Assembly: GCA_039707655.1 (NCBI GenBank)
Contig: CM077665.1
Coordinates: forward strand, 443,795,531-443,859,530
Direction: 5' to 3'
Origin: Elymus sibiricus
Taxonomy: Eukaryota; Streptophyta; Magnoliopsida; Poales; Poaceae
Length of the DNA: 64,000 nucleotides
Positions 12,003 through 23,650 of the stretch are shown here, piece after piece. The notes below the pieces were generated by a model. The model ran no database searches. It was given only the letters and a program-made list of their open reading frames with translations, and was not told where the DNA came from. Position 1 is the stretch's first letter; every line of letters begins with the position of its first letter. The position numbers and the translations under genes are program-made.

Positions 12003-13362
12003 ATGTCTCAAGATACTACTAAGTTGTGTGACTTCTCAAATACTAATAAAAATGATTTTATTAGTACTCCAATACCACCCACCACTAGTGTGGAGTTTTA
12101 TGATATTAATGCTGCATTGCTGAATCTTGTCATGAAAGAACAATTTTTGGGAAGTCCTAATGAGGATCTCGCTACTCATCTTAATACCTTTGTTGAATTA
12201 TGTGATATGTAAAAGAAAAAGGATATGGATAATGATGTGGTCAAACTAAAGTTATTTCCTTTTTCACTACGAGATAAAGCTCAGGCTTGGTTTTCATCTT
12301 TACCACGTAATAGTATTGGAACATGGGATAAGTGTAAAGATGCTTTTATTGCCAAGTATTTTCCTCCTGCTAAGATCATCTCCCTTAGAAATAAAATTAT
12401 GAATTTTCAAAAACATGATCAAGAACATGTTTCACAATCTTGGGAGAGGATGAAATTGATGATTAGAAATTGCCCTACTCATGGTTTAAACTTGTGGATG
12501 ATTATCCACAATTTCTATGCTGGACTAAACTTTGTGTATAGAAATCTTCTAGATTCTGCTGCAGGTGGTACCTTCATGGAGGTGACCTTAGGAGAGGCCA
12601 CCAAACTTCTGGACAACATCATGACAAACTACTCATAATGGCATACCGAAAGAGCTCCAACTGGTAAGAAGGTAAATTCTGTCGAAGAAATGACTACTTT
12701 GAGTGAAAAAGTGGATGCTCTTATGAAAATGGTTGATAGTTAAAATGCTCATATTGATCCCAATGGTGTGCCTTTGTCTACCTTGATTGAGCAAAATTAT
12801 GATGCTATTTATGTGAACTTTATCTCGCGAAACAATTTCAACAGCAATGATTATAGAGGAAATTTCAATGCTAGACCGTATCCCGGTAATTCCTCTAATA
12901 ATTATGGCAACTCTTATGGAAATGCTCCTACAAATAATAATAGGATATCCTCTGATCTTGAGAACACCATTAAGTAATTTATTAGTTCTAAAAAGATTTT
13001 TAATACTATGGTAGAAGAAAAGCTACATAAAGTTGATGAATTGGCTAAAAACATGGATAGGATTGCTCTTGATGTCGAAACTCTTATAAAAAACTTTGCC
13101 ACCCAAGCATTATTTTAATAATACTATGAAATCTATCCAACTATGTATTAATGAAAGTAAGGAGAGGACCGCTAAGTTGAAAGCTAAGCAGGAATTCTTA
13201 GAAAAAGCTCTTCCACCCGGTTTTTACCGGAATCATGATGAAGATCTTAAAATGATTGGTACTTCTCCTATTGAATCTTTATTTACTAATCTGAAAGTAA
13301 ATGATAAAGGTACTGAAGATGAGTCAACTCTATCTAGAGAGTCCCGCTTGCTTGGAGGGTGA
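12003..13362 (+). pseudogene. gag: Gag pseudogene of element D
   Basis: Starts at ATG 12003 (MSQDTTKLCDFSNTN). The capsid core is clear: LRDKAQAWFSSLPRNSIGTW, then AFIAKYFPPAKIISLRN and SWERMKLMIRNCPTHGL. A long Asn-rich linker follows (YRGNFNARPYPGNSSNNYGN). In-frame TAA stops lie at 12210, 12636, 12740 and 12975, and the frame shifts near 13096; the last piece runs to a TGA at 13360. The nearly identical but better preserved gag of J (reverse strand, 44330 leftward) confirms the original frame. There is no zinc knuckle. Confidence 0.85.
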
Positions 13363-13618
13363 TGATTCTAATGATAAAATTGAAAAAAGTGGGTTTGGAG
13401 AGGTTAAAACTTTAACTAGTGATGTGCCCACTATCTTGGATTACAAGGACTTCAATTATGAAAGTTTCTCTTTAGTATAATGTATTTCCTTATTGCAATC
13501 CATGATTAGCTCACCCAATTCTTATGAACAAAAAAAGGGTTTTACTCAACACATAGTAGAAGCGATGATAAAAGCTTATGACGAGAAACTTGAACTTGAA
13601 GTTTCTATTCCTTGAAAA

Positions 13619-13996
13619 TTGCATGATGAATGGGAACCTACTATCAAAATAAAACTGAAAGAATATGAATGCAATGATTTTTGTGACCTTGGTTCTTATG
13701 TTTCAACAATACCTAAGTCTCTTTGTGATGTGCTTGGTCTCACTAATATTCAAGATTGTTCCCTAAACTTGCATCTTGCGGATTCTACCATCAAGAAACC
13801 TTTGGGTAGAATAAATGATGTTCTTATTATTGCAAATAGAAATTATGTGCCTATAGATTTCATTGTGCTTGATATTGAATGCAATCCTACTTGTCCAATA
13901 ATGCTTGGAAGACCTTTCTTACGAACTATAGGTGCAATTATTGATATGAAAGAGGGAAACATAAGGTTCCAATTTCCATTAAAGAAAGGGATGTAA
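13619..13996 (+). pseudogene. Retropepsin-like protease of element D
   Basis: 125 codons open to the TAA at 13994. The active-site motif reads CDLGSYVSTIP, a D-L-G type as often seen in Athila-like proteases, and the second motif is IMLGRPFLRTIGAIID, which fits the conserved LGRPFL strand. Its upstream link to gag (from about 13500) is broken by a stop just before 13619. Nothing that looks like reverse transcriptase follows, so the polyprotein ends here. Confidence 0.75.
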
Positions 13997-16903
13997 CACT
14001 TCCCTAGGAATAAAATTAAACCACATTATGAATCTATTATGAGGGCTACTTATGGGTGGAGTGTCAAAGATGACTACACTTGATACTATGCAATACGCCT
14101 AGATAGGGGCGTAAAAAATAGCGCTAGTTGGGAGGCAACCCAATAGTTATCTTTATTTTTGCTATTTTACTTTCTGTTTGTTTTTGATAAATTTATTATT
14201 GCCTCTGTAATGATTGTGTTTTTATGTTTAAATTAGTATTTGTGCCAAGTAAAGCCTTTGGGATGACTCACAAGATGAGTAGAATTGATACGGTGCAAAA
14301 AACAGAAGCTTTAGTGTCTAGTGCAGAATTTCTATGATTTTACTGGAAAGTCTTTTTGATCTTAATTTTTTACAATGTATTTATATACAAATTCTTCAGG
14401 TTGTACTAATTTGTCAGAATTTTGATAGTTACACAAGTATAGGTTCTCTACAGATCTTTAAACACTGTTATGTTTTAGACAGATTCTGTTTTTGCTTGCA
14501 TGTTTTGCTTGTTTTGATGATGCTATGGATTGTATCGGGGGGTATAAGCCATGGAGAAGTTAGAGTACAGTACCTTATGCAATAATAAAATAAGAATCAA
14601 TTTATAACAGTACCTAAAGTATTTGATATGTTTTCTATACTAACGGATCTCACGAAGGTTTTGTTGAGTTTTGTGTGCTCAAGTTTTCATGTTTTGGGTG
14701 CTATCACGATGGATGAAGGAATAAGGAGCGGCAAGAGCCTAAGCTTGGGGATGCCCAAGGCACCCCAAGGTAATATTCAAGGAATACTCAAGAGTCTAAG
14801 CTTGGGGATGCCCCGGAAGGCATCCCCTCTTTCTTCACAATCCATCGGTATGTCACTTGGAGTTATATTTTTATTCATCACATGATATGAGTTTTGCTTG
14901 GAGCGTCGTTTGCTTTAGCTTGCTGTTTGATTTTGCTTTTCCACAATCATTGTTTTCTGGATACACCCACTTGAGAGAGACACAAGATCGCCATAATTTA
15001 TTAGAATACTCTTTGTGCTTCACTTATATCTTTCAGAGCACGGTGGCGTATAGATTTGATAGAAATAATTGCACTCTCGTTCTTCACTTATATTTGTTTG
15101 AGAGTTAATAAATAGTGACGACAATTTGCATGGGTCATAAGACTAGTCCAAAAATAATAGGTATCCAACGAGTGTATAATCAAAACCACATGTAGTACAT
15201 AAAAGAGAAATTGTGGGTTAATGATATTGATGTGGTAATATGAAAGGGCATGAGTGCATGATCATTGCTTAGTAAAATTATTGTGAATTAGAGGGTGTTA
15301 ACTTGCTGTTCATCTAAATATTTTTTATAGCATGGTGATGATGTGTGAGCATACTTATTCCTCGTTGAAATCCTAGTGTTGTTTAAGTCGGAGGCATGCG
15401 ATGGTTAACTCCCAACCTCCTCCCTAGGGGCATGCGGGTAGTACTTTGCTTCGAGAGAGCTAATAAAATCTTGCAATAAGTATGTGAGTTCTTTATGGCT
15501 ATTGTGAATCCATGGATGTACGCACTCTCACCTTCTCATATTTGCTAGCCTCTGCGGTACCGTGCATTGCCCATTCTCACTTCGAGGATCGGTGCAACCT
15601 TCGCCGGTGCATCCAAACTCTGTGACATGATACGCTCTGTTGCACATAAACCTTATTATATCTTCCTCAAAACAGCCACCATACCTACCTATTATGGCAT
15701 TTCCATAGCCATTCTGACATATATTGCCATGCAAGTTCCACCGTTACTTCATATGACTAGCACTTTCATTGTCATATTGCTTTGCATGATCATATAAGCT
15801 GACAAAGTATTTTTGGCAAAGCCACCGTTCATCATTTTTTATACATGTAATGCTTGATCATTGCACATCCTGGTACACTGCCAGAGGCATTCATATAGAG
15901 TCATACTATATATTTCATGTTGAGTTGTAAGTAAATAAAAGTGTGATGATCATTATTATTAGGGCACTGTCTCAGTGAGGAAAGGATGATGGAGGCAATG
16001 ATTCCCCCACAAGTCGGGATGAGACTCCAGACGAAAGAAAAAAGAAAGAAAAAAAAGAAAGAAAAAAGAGAAAGAAAGAAAGAAAAAAAGAGAGAAAAAG
16101 AAAAAAAGAAAAAGGAAAGAAAAAATAAATGAGAGAAAAGAGAGAAGGGACAGTGCTACTACCTCTTTTTCCACACTTGTGCCTCAAAGTCGCACCATGT
16201 TCTTCATATAGAGAGTCTCTTGTTTTATCACTTTCATATGCTAGTGGGAATTTTTCATTATAGAACTTGGCTTGTATATTCCGACGACGGGCTTTCTCAA
16301 ATGTCTGAGGTCTTCATGAGCAAGCAAGTTGGATGCACACCCACTTAGCTGCATTTGAGCTTTCATTCACTTATAGCTCCAGTGCATCTGTTGCATGGCA
16401 ATCCCTACTCCTCGCATTGATATCTATTGATGGGCATCTCCATAGCCCGTTGATATGCCTAGTTGATGCGAGACTTTCTTCTCCACATTTACCCCTTTGA
16501 AACCTACCACCATATTCTATTCCACCTTTATGCTATATCCATGGTTCACGCTCATATATTGCGTAAGTAATAAAAAGTTGAAGCGCATAAGAAGTACGAT
16601 CCAATTGCGTGACTTGACACCTTGGTGCTTGACATTTGTATTTATGTGGTGAAGACGGAGCCATGCTATTCTTATATGATAAAATGAATAGAGGGTGAAC
16701 ATTCTTTAAGGATCGTATATTTTGAAACTTGATGATTATGTTGCTTATGTTTATAAGTATTACTATGTTAATGTTTGTTAATTCATCGTTTCTCAATGAT
16801 CGTACCTGCAATAGATTACATGTTGGGTAGCATGTCACATAAAAAATTATGTTTTTATCAATTACCTACTCGAGGACGAGCAAGAATTTAGCTTGGGAAT
16901 GCA
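13997..16903 (+). other. Non-coding 3' half of element D
   Basis: About 2.9 kb without pol domains. It holds two copies of a motif TAAGCTTGGGGATGCCC (about 14740 and 14798), a long A/G-rich tract (16034-16150), and ends with a purine-biased stretch GCTTGGGAATGCA just before the 3' LTR, the probable polypurine tract. The ORFs in it are short and unlike env, pol or any family I know. Confidence 0.7.
16034..16150. repeat. AAAG/AAAAG microsatellite
   Basis: An almost pure purine tract built from AAAG and AAAAAG units, about 115 bp. It lies inside the non-coding part of element D. The phenylalanine/serine-rich minus-strand ORFs over it are an artefact of this composition. Confidence 0.9.
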
Positions 16904-18496
16904 TGGTACGTCTCCAATGTATCTATAATTTTTTATTGTTCCATGCTATAATATTATCATTCTAGGATGCTTTTTGGGTGTTTATATATAAATTCATATT
17001 ATTTTTGAGCACTAACCTATTAACCTAGTGCCTAGTGCCAATTGCTATTTTCTGCATGTTTTGACTTTTCAGGTTTACAGTACCAAACGAAGTCCAATTG
17101 CCCCGAAACTTTTTATGATTTTTTCTGGACCAAAAGAAGACCTGGAAGCTTCGGGAGGAGACCAGAGGCTGCACGAGGGAGGCAGCACACAACAGGATGC
17201 ACCCAAGGGGGTGGTCGCACCCTGATGTGTGATGGCCCCCTCAGGTGGTCCCCGACGCCCCTTTTTGGCCTGTAAATTATTATTATTCCCAAAACCCTAG
17301 AGAGCCTCCCAAAACACCTTTTCTGCCGCCACAAGACTCTGTTCTGTTGTGTGCCCATCTGGAGCCCTGTTTCGGTGCCCTGTCGGAGGGGGGATCGATC
17401 ACGAAGGGCCTCTACATCAACCTTGTTGCTCCCATGGTGATGTGTGAGTAGTTCCCTAAAGACCTACGGGTCCGTAGTTAGTACCTGGATGGATCTCTCT
17501 CTCTCTCTCTCTCTCTCTCTTGATCTTCAATACAAAGTTCACCACATCTTCGTGGTGATCTATTCGATGTAATCACTTTGTGCGGTGCGTTTGTTGGGAT
17601 GCGCTGAATTGTGGGTTTATGTTCAGATTATTCATGAAAACGATTTGAGTCTTCTCTGATTTCTATTATGATTCTAATTTGCATGATTATTATAGATTCG
17701 TAAATCTCTCTGATCTATTGAAATAGTTTTGACCAACTAGATTGATATTTCTTAAGTGAGAGGGGTTCGTTGTAGTGGGTTCAACCTGACGGGTTTCTAT
17801 ATCCCAGGGACAAATTTGGGGATAAGATACACCTTTGTGTTGTTGCCACTAAGGATAATACGATGGGGTTAATTCATATTGATTGAATTCTCTTTGTCTA
17901 CATCATGTCATTGTTCTCCAAGCATTACTCTGTTTTACTTAATACTCTAGATGCATGCTGGATAGCGGTCGATGGATGGAGTAATAGTAATAGGTGCAGG
18001 CAGGAGTCGACCTATTTGCTTATGGACATGATGACTATATATACATGATCATTGCCATGAATAAAGATTGCATAACTATGCGCTTTTCTATCAATTGCCC
18101 AACAGTAATTTAGTTACCCACCGTATGCCTACTACATGAGAGAAGCCACTAGAGAACACTACGACCCCCGGGTCTATTCACTTATAAATTTACAAAAGCC
18201 TTCATACCTTGGTGCCATTATTTTATTTTCATTTTATTTTGCAATTTACAATATTCATTTATCATCCATACATTTCACTAGCTTGCAAATAACGAGTCCA
18301 AGGGGATTGACAACCCTCTTGCCCGCGTTGGGTGCGAGTGTTTGCTTCTTCATGTGCAGTGGTTGAAAACGGGGGTTGCGTGTTACTCCTATTGGTTCGA
18401 TAAACCTTGACTCTTAACTGAGGGAAATAATTAACCGTATTGTGCTGCATTACCCGTTCCTCTTCATGGAAAACCCAACGCAGATCACAAGTATCA
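16904..18496 (+). repeat. 3' LTR of element D
   Basis: 1593 bp, starting TGGTACGTCTCC and ending ACAAGTATCA, followed by the right target duplication CTCCC at 18497-18501. A CT microsatellite at 17493-17521 is longer than in the 5' LTR and accounts for much of the 10-bp length difference. There are many scattered substitutions against the 5' LTR, so the insertion is not very recent. Confidence 0.93.
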
Positions 18497-18501
18497 CTCC
18501 C

Positions 18502-21050
18502 CGAGGTCCTCCCGCTCCCTCCTTCTTCGGGTGCGGTGACCCCTGGAAGTTCGCGGAGCTGCCGCCGCTCTCCGCTCGGCCGGGGAGGCACTTCTGGCGC
18601 CGCTCCCCTCGAAGCTCCTCCGTTCACCTTGCCCGACCCTTGGCGCCGTCGCCGTAGCCCACACCGGGCGGTCCCGCGGCCAACTACGGGCGCGGCGTGG
18701 CTCGGCCAAGGCACATCTCTCTCCGGCCGGCCCTCTCGGGCGACGAGGCGATGGCCTGGACTGGCGCCCAAGACCGTCTACCCTACCTGACACGAGGAAG
18801 ATGAAGGATAGGGAGGAGAGAGAGTAGCGCGGTCGATCCCACGTGTCAGCGTCTCTGGTGCTCACCGGGCCAATCCATTGACCGTTTCAAGTGAAGACGT
18901 ATTCGCAGTAATACGTTTCCTCTTTAGGAAAGCGTATTTCGGTGCGGCTTTGGCCAGGAATGCGCTTTCCCTTTGCAGAAAGCGTATTTTCTGAAAATGC
19001 GCATTCGGTTTAACCCTGTCGGCCAAATCTATTAAATAGTGGACGTTCACCCATTAGCACCAGAAAAGCACAAGTTTTTCTTCATTTTTCTGCCTAACGA
19101 ATGAACGACCATAACTTTTCACCCATGAGTCTGATTCAGGTGATTCAGAAGCCCCCGTTCTCTACTCGTTGAGCCCGTTCCATTGGTATCATATTGACTA
19201 TGTTGTCACATACTAAAAATGACCATTTTGCCCTTGCCTTATCCAGCCTCCGTCGGGAGAGACACTTCTCCGACAAATCTTCCCGCGAGCCTCTCGCACT
19301 CCCTCCCGATGATGTCTTCATCCCCAGGCAAGCCACAACAGCCACTTGCATGATGGCATTGCAGTAGCCATGGTTTCCACTTGAATATTTAAACCTTTGT
19401 TTGTTCATTTAATGACTTGTTAATAGTTTGAATATGCTTGTGAATCCATGCTTATGCCATGCTCTCATGCATCATTGATTATTTGCTAGCATTATTATTC
19501 TCATGTTTCATTCTTGCAATTATCTCGTATGCTAATGATATGCTCATATGCATTAGTACCATATGTTATGAAATACTTGTCATATGCACGATCATCGTTA
19601 TGCCATGCTCATTTCCATCTATAGAATAAATGATTTATGGTTGGTAATGTTATGATTCATATGCTAAATGTTTATGTTGCCCATTCATGTTCAGGTTCAT
19701 ATCATGTTCATATAAATTGTTATTTCATCATGTTATCTGTTATGACTCAGCTGATTACTGCTCAAGTTAAACCTGACACTAATCGAACTTGAACAAATAT
19801 GTTGGTTGAGTCATTTGTGCCACCGAATCAAGCTCACCAGTGCAACCACACGTGCCTGGATGGAAGGCCCTAATGCGGTCTATTGTCATGCCTCTCGCTG
19901 GTGCCTCCAACTAGGGAAGGTTATGTGCGCGCATTACCCTGATCAGGTAGGTGGCCATAAGCCTTGTGTACCCGTAGTTGTATGGTACCGATGTCCCCGT
20001 TTGGGACCAGTTTGTTTTGCCACCACGGTGGTGGCCACAAAGGTGGTGGATGTCACGAGTTGACATCGGGGTCACCCATGACATAGCCGAATGGGGAGTT
20101 TGTCGGAGTGGCCGGGAGAGTGTCATGCAATAGATTGGTTTTGTCGGAATGTCGTTGGTCCACCCGAATGGGAGCACGAGGCCATGAGTTCCGTGGTGTG
20201 CGTACAATGTACTAACCTCTGCAGAGTGCATAATCTATCGATAGCCACGTCATCGGTCATGGACACAGTTCGTAGTAGGTCACACTATGGATCAATAGTA
20301 ATAATAATCTAGATCATAAACAACCCCGGTTCTATAAGGAAGTTGGTTGATCTTTATGTGGTCAAGCGATGATCACGATGGTATCATTGATACCGGAGTT
20401 GGTTGATATTTATGGGGTCATGCGATGATCACAGGTAAAGATTGAGCTCCTTGTGGTCATATGATGATCATTATGGTATTGTTAATAGCAATCTTGGTTG
20501 ATCCCGAGGTGATCGTGTGATGTCCCGATGGTAAGTTGATATCTATGGTGGTTACGAGGTAACCTCCGAGCACAGTAAGTTGGTCCACGAGACCTTAAAC
20601 ACCAACCCCTCTCATGCTAGTATCATCATGTTCATATCTTGAGTAACATGTTCACGCCATGCTCATCTCATGTTGTTCTAGTAGTATCATGCTCATTATT
20701 AAATAACCTATAAATGCCATGTTATTGTTTGCCTTGGTTGCTTTGGTTGCTGTAAGCTTGCGAGTACATTCAAAGTACTCGCCTGGCATGATGCCGTGAT
20801 TGATTGCTCGTTGAGGATCCCGAGTTTGCACTCTAGGACGTGTCCCAGCCAGAGTCCCTGCGGAGTGGAGTCCACCACCGTCGGCGCTGTTCCACTGCTA
20901 GAAGTTATTCCGCTGCTACGAGTTGGTCCGCTGCTAGCATAGAGCTACCTTAGCAGGCGTAGTATCGCCGTGCCGTTGTAATCCTTGTTTATACCCGAAC
21001 CCTTGTATCTCGATCATTTGTAATAAAGAGCTGATTTGTTCTATGCCAAG
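18502..21050. repeat. Right part of long LTR-like repeat C
   Basis: Resumes the DNA interrupted by D. A GC-rich stretch (18502-18780) is followed by AT-rich DNA rich in repeated CATGTTCATAT and GATGATCA words (19440-20650). The end near 21050 looks like an LTR end: AATAAAGAGCTG is a possible polyadenylation signal followed by a terminal CCAAGCA. No protein family is recognised in any frame. Confidence 0.45.
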
Positions 21051-21310
21051 CAGTGCCGTATTCCAGAAGACTTGATCTTTGGGCTAGAATATGGGGCATT
21101 CTGGTTCCTCTGAGCCAGGGTGCCAAAGAACACCTCCAACCCTAGCCGCCGGCTCATTCCATCTTCATCCTTCACAAGTCTCATCAACAACCAGCACACC
21201 TCCATTATAGTAACTCCACCATAGAAAGAAGGTCCAAGCCAAAGAAGGAAAGGAGGAGGTGCCTCCATCCCGGCGTCGGTCGGAGGGCTTGCACTCTCTT
21301 CATCACCGGC
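21051..21310. other. Unassigned flank left of solo LTR E
   Basis: Unclassified DNA with a GC-rich end. It was contiguous with 21801-21957 before the solo LTR E inserted (target duplication CCGGC). It may still belong to repeat C. I see no gene. Confidence 0.3.
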
Positions 21311-21795
21311 TGACGGTGTCTTGGACTAAGGGGTCCTGACATATACAGCCCACAGTCCGTAGGCCGGGCTCATGGCCCGGCCGACTACTAGAAAGAGGAG
21401 TACCAAAGCTATGAACCTTGGCATGATCAAGATTGAAACCTCCAAACACTTGGCGTATACTTCAAGGACAACTCTGATAATCGACATGTTTATCTGTAGT
21501 TGGCAACCGACCTTACGTGTAAACCTAGGTACCTCGGGCATCTATATATAGTCTGTAGGGAAACAATTACTCACCATAGGGTTTAGAGCACAATCATACA
21601 ATCTCGAGGTAGATCCTCTTGTACTCTGTACTCCATCACATCAATATAGTCAAAGCAGGACCCCCTACTGAGATTAGCCGGTTTGAGAGGGCCCGAACCT
21701 GGGTAAACATCGTCTCCCTTGTCTCCTGTTACCCATCATTCCTAGATCCATAGCTCGAGACCCCCTACTGAGATTAGCCGGTTTTTGTACCGACA
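21311..21795 (+). mobile_element. Solo LTR E (Gypsy, same family as element B)
   Basis: 485 bp starting TGACGGTGTC and ending GTACCGACA. It is flanked by perfect target duplications CCGGC at 21306-21310 and 21796-21800. No internal retrotransposon sequence remains, so it formed by recombination between the two LTRs of one insertion. It has an internal duplication: CCCCCTACTGAGATTAGCCG occurs at 21661 and again at 21761. Confidence 0.95.
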
Positions 21796-21800
21796 CCGGC

Positions 21801-21957
21801 GCCATGCCTCTGCCCATCTCAAACTTTGTGTTGGCTTGTAACTCAGCCCTAATCTATATGTACTCCATCACCATGTTTGAGTAATTTATTAGTTCTTGAG
21901 GGAATAAGATGAGCTCTAATATGTGCTAGCACCGATTGTCTTGCGTGATATGATATA
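21801..21957. other. Unassigned flank right of solo LTR E
   Basis: Short AT-rich stretch between the solo LTR and the start of LTR F. No gene or known repeat is recognised. Confidence 0.3.
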
Positions 21958-22547
21958 TGATACTCTCGAACGTATCTATATTTTTTGATTATTCCATGCT
22001 ATTATATTATCATTTTAGGATACTTTATATGCATTTATATACTATTTTATATCATTTTTGGGAACTAACCTATTAACCCAGTGCCGAGTGCCAGTTGTTG
22101 TTTTCTTCTTGTTTTTGGCCTTTCAGGAAACAAGTACCAAACAAACTCCAAACGCTATGAAACTTTTTGATAATTTTTTATTGAGAAAAATAAGACATGG
22201 AAGCTTTGGAGGTAGTCCGGAGGCCACACGAGATGTGCCAAGGGAAGAGGGTGTGCCCGGGGGGTAGGTGCGCCCCCTTGCCTTGGGACCACCCCATGGC
22301 TCCGTTTGATCTAACTCCGCCTCTATAAATTTTCTAAAATTGGGAAACAAACAGAGAGCCAGCCAAAATACCTTTTCCGCCGCCGAAAGTCTCTGTTCCA
22401 CCGTGTGCCCATATGGAGACCTGTTCCGGTGCCCTGTCGGAGGGGGGGGGGGTCGATCACGAAGGGCCTCTACATCAACCTTGATGCTCCCATGGTGATG
22501 TGTGACTAGTTCACCACAGACCTATGGGTCCATATATAATACCTAGA

Positions 22548-22597
<50 letters not shown>

Positions 22598-22631
22598 ATG
22601 TTCAATACAAAGTTCACCGCGATTCCCGCGG
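21958..22631 (+). repeat. Left part of the 5' LTR of element F
   Basis: Starts TGATACTCTCGAACGTATC and aligns by eye with the first 640 bases of the element D LTR, including the CTATAAATTTT core promoter near 22322 and a 43-bp CT microsatellite (22551-22594). It stops at 22631, where Gypsy element G starts. Its far end, with primer site and gag start, is found at 39330-39797. Confidence 0.8.
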
Positions 22632-23583
22632 TGTCGGTGCACTAGGAACGGGGTACCCAGTGCCCCTGACTTATGCACAGGTGGTAGTAGCAAAACCCCG
22701 CCAAGACCAGTCCAAGCCAGAGAAGCCGCTCTTCATGAGACCAAGGAGCGCATCAAGAAGATGAATCCAACACCCAAGACCCCAGCAGGAGCAGCCTACA
22801 CTGGCTAGCTACTCCGACAAGATCGTTGCAACGACTCAGGATGGGCCCGAGCCGCGCCAGCCACGTCCCCGGTGCCTGCTGGAGACTGAGGCACGCACAC
22901 CTTCAAGAAGAGTCGGCAAGCCGTCCCCCGGCAGGCGCGAGCCAAACAACCACCGCTCCACCGCAGCACAACGCTAGTCAGTTGTCGATGCGGTGTCGAG
23001 CCCTCAGATGGCTAAGTGGCCCTCTCTAAGCACGTGGCGACGCACCGGAAGACAGATTACGCCCAGTTGACACCCGTCCAGAGGCGTGTCAAGACACTAA
23101 GCAACATCCAGCTAAGCGGTGGTAAGAGCTTTCCGGGGATGCATCCCCGCATGCCACCTAGACTAGCATTTATGGCATTTTGTCCTAAGTGCCAGAGTTA
23201 GGTATGATAGCACTGTTCGCTATCTAAAAGCTAGATAATGTCTGTTTTGCCACTGTGGTTGCCCCTTGACCTATAAAGGGAGGCCCAAGGCAACCTAGCT
23301 AAAGATTCGGATCCTTGGACACTTGTACTCGCGTAGCAGCTCCCCTGAAGGCAACCTTGCCGGGTTTGAGCGCTGCGTGTGCTTCGTGTTCCTCTGATCA
23401 ATCCACTAAAGCAGGAGTAGGGTTTTACGCTTCTCAGCAGCCCGAACCTGGGTAAAACACCAGCGTCCCATCGTTGTGCCATCTCATGACCTCTACTCTT
23501 TGTGCAAATCGACCTCGCCCCTGCCGAACCACAAAGGGGCCCTTGGTCCCATAGGTGATCGTGTGCATCCGTGCAGCCCGACA
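22632..23583 (+). repeat. 5' LTR of element G
   Basis: 952 bp, starting TGTCGGTGCACTAGG and ending GCAGCCCGACA. TATAAAGG at 23272-23279 is the likely core promoter. The next bases (TTTGGCGCGCCAGGTAGGGG, about 23586-23605) are the primer site, of the same type as in element L. Confidence 0.92.
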
Positions 23584-23650
23584 TCTTTGGCGCGCCAGGT
23601 AGGGGGCGTCATTTGCGCGAACCTGAGTTTGTGGGCGGCGCGCCGATCTT

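Larger units (their letters stand above)
10203..18496 (+). mobile_element. Gypsy LTR retrotransposon D, full structure, gag/protease only
   Basis: An 8294-bp element with both LTRs and a perfect 5-bp target duplication CTCCC (10198-10202 and 18497-18501). Order: 5' LTR, tRNA-Asp-type primer site, gag, protease, about 2.9 kb of non-coding DNA, 3' LTR. No reverse transcriptase or integrase motif is present, so its movement must have depended on enzymes from another element. The primer-site type and the gag are shared with F and J in this window. Primer use of tRNA-Asp is known for Athila-type Gypsy elements; that lineage is an inference here. Confidence 0.93.

Noticed and set aside
14334..15108. 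Plus-strand ORFs in the 3' half of D as a possible env-like gene
   Set aside because: Short, Phe/Leu-rich from AT-rich composition, no shared membrane-protein layout, and located in different frames.
15959..16187. Two overlapping Phe/Ser-rich minus-strand ORFs
   Set aside because: They are translations of the AAAG microsatellite at 16034-16150.
19806..20312. ORFs in repeat C as a gene
   Set aside because: Short, in different frames, no family, and embedded in LTR-like repeat DNA.
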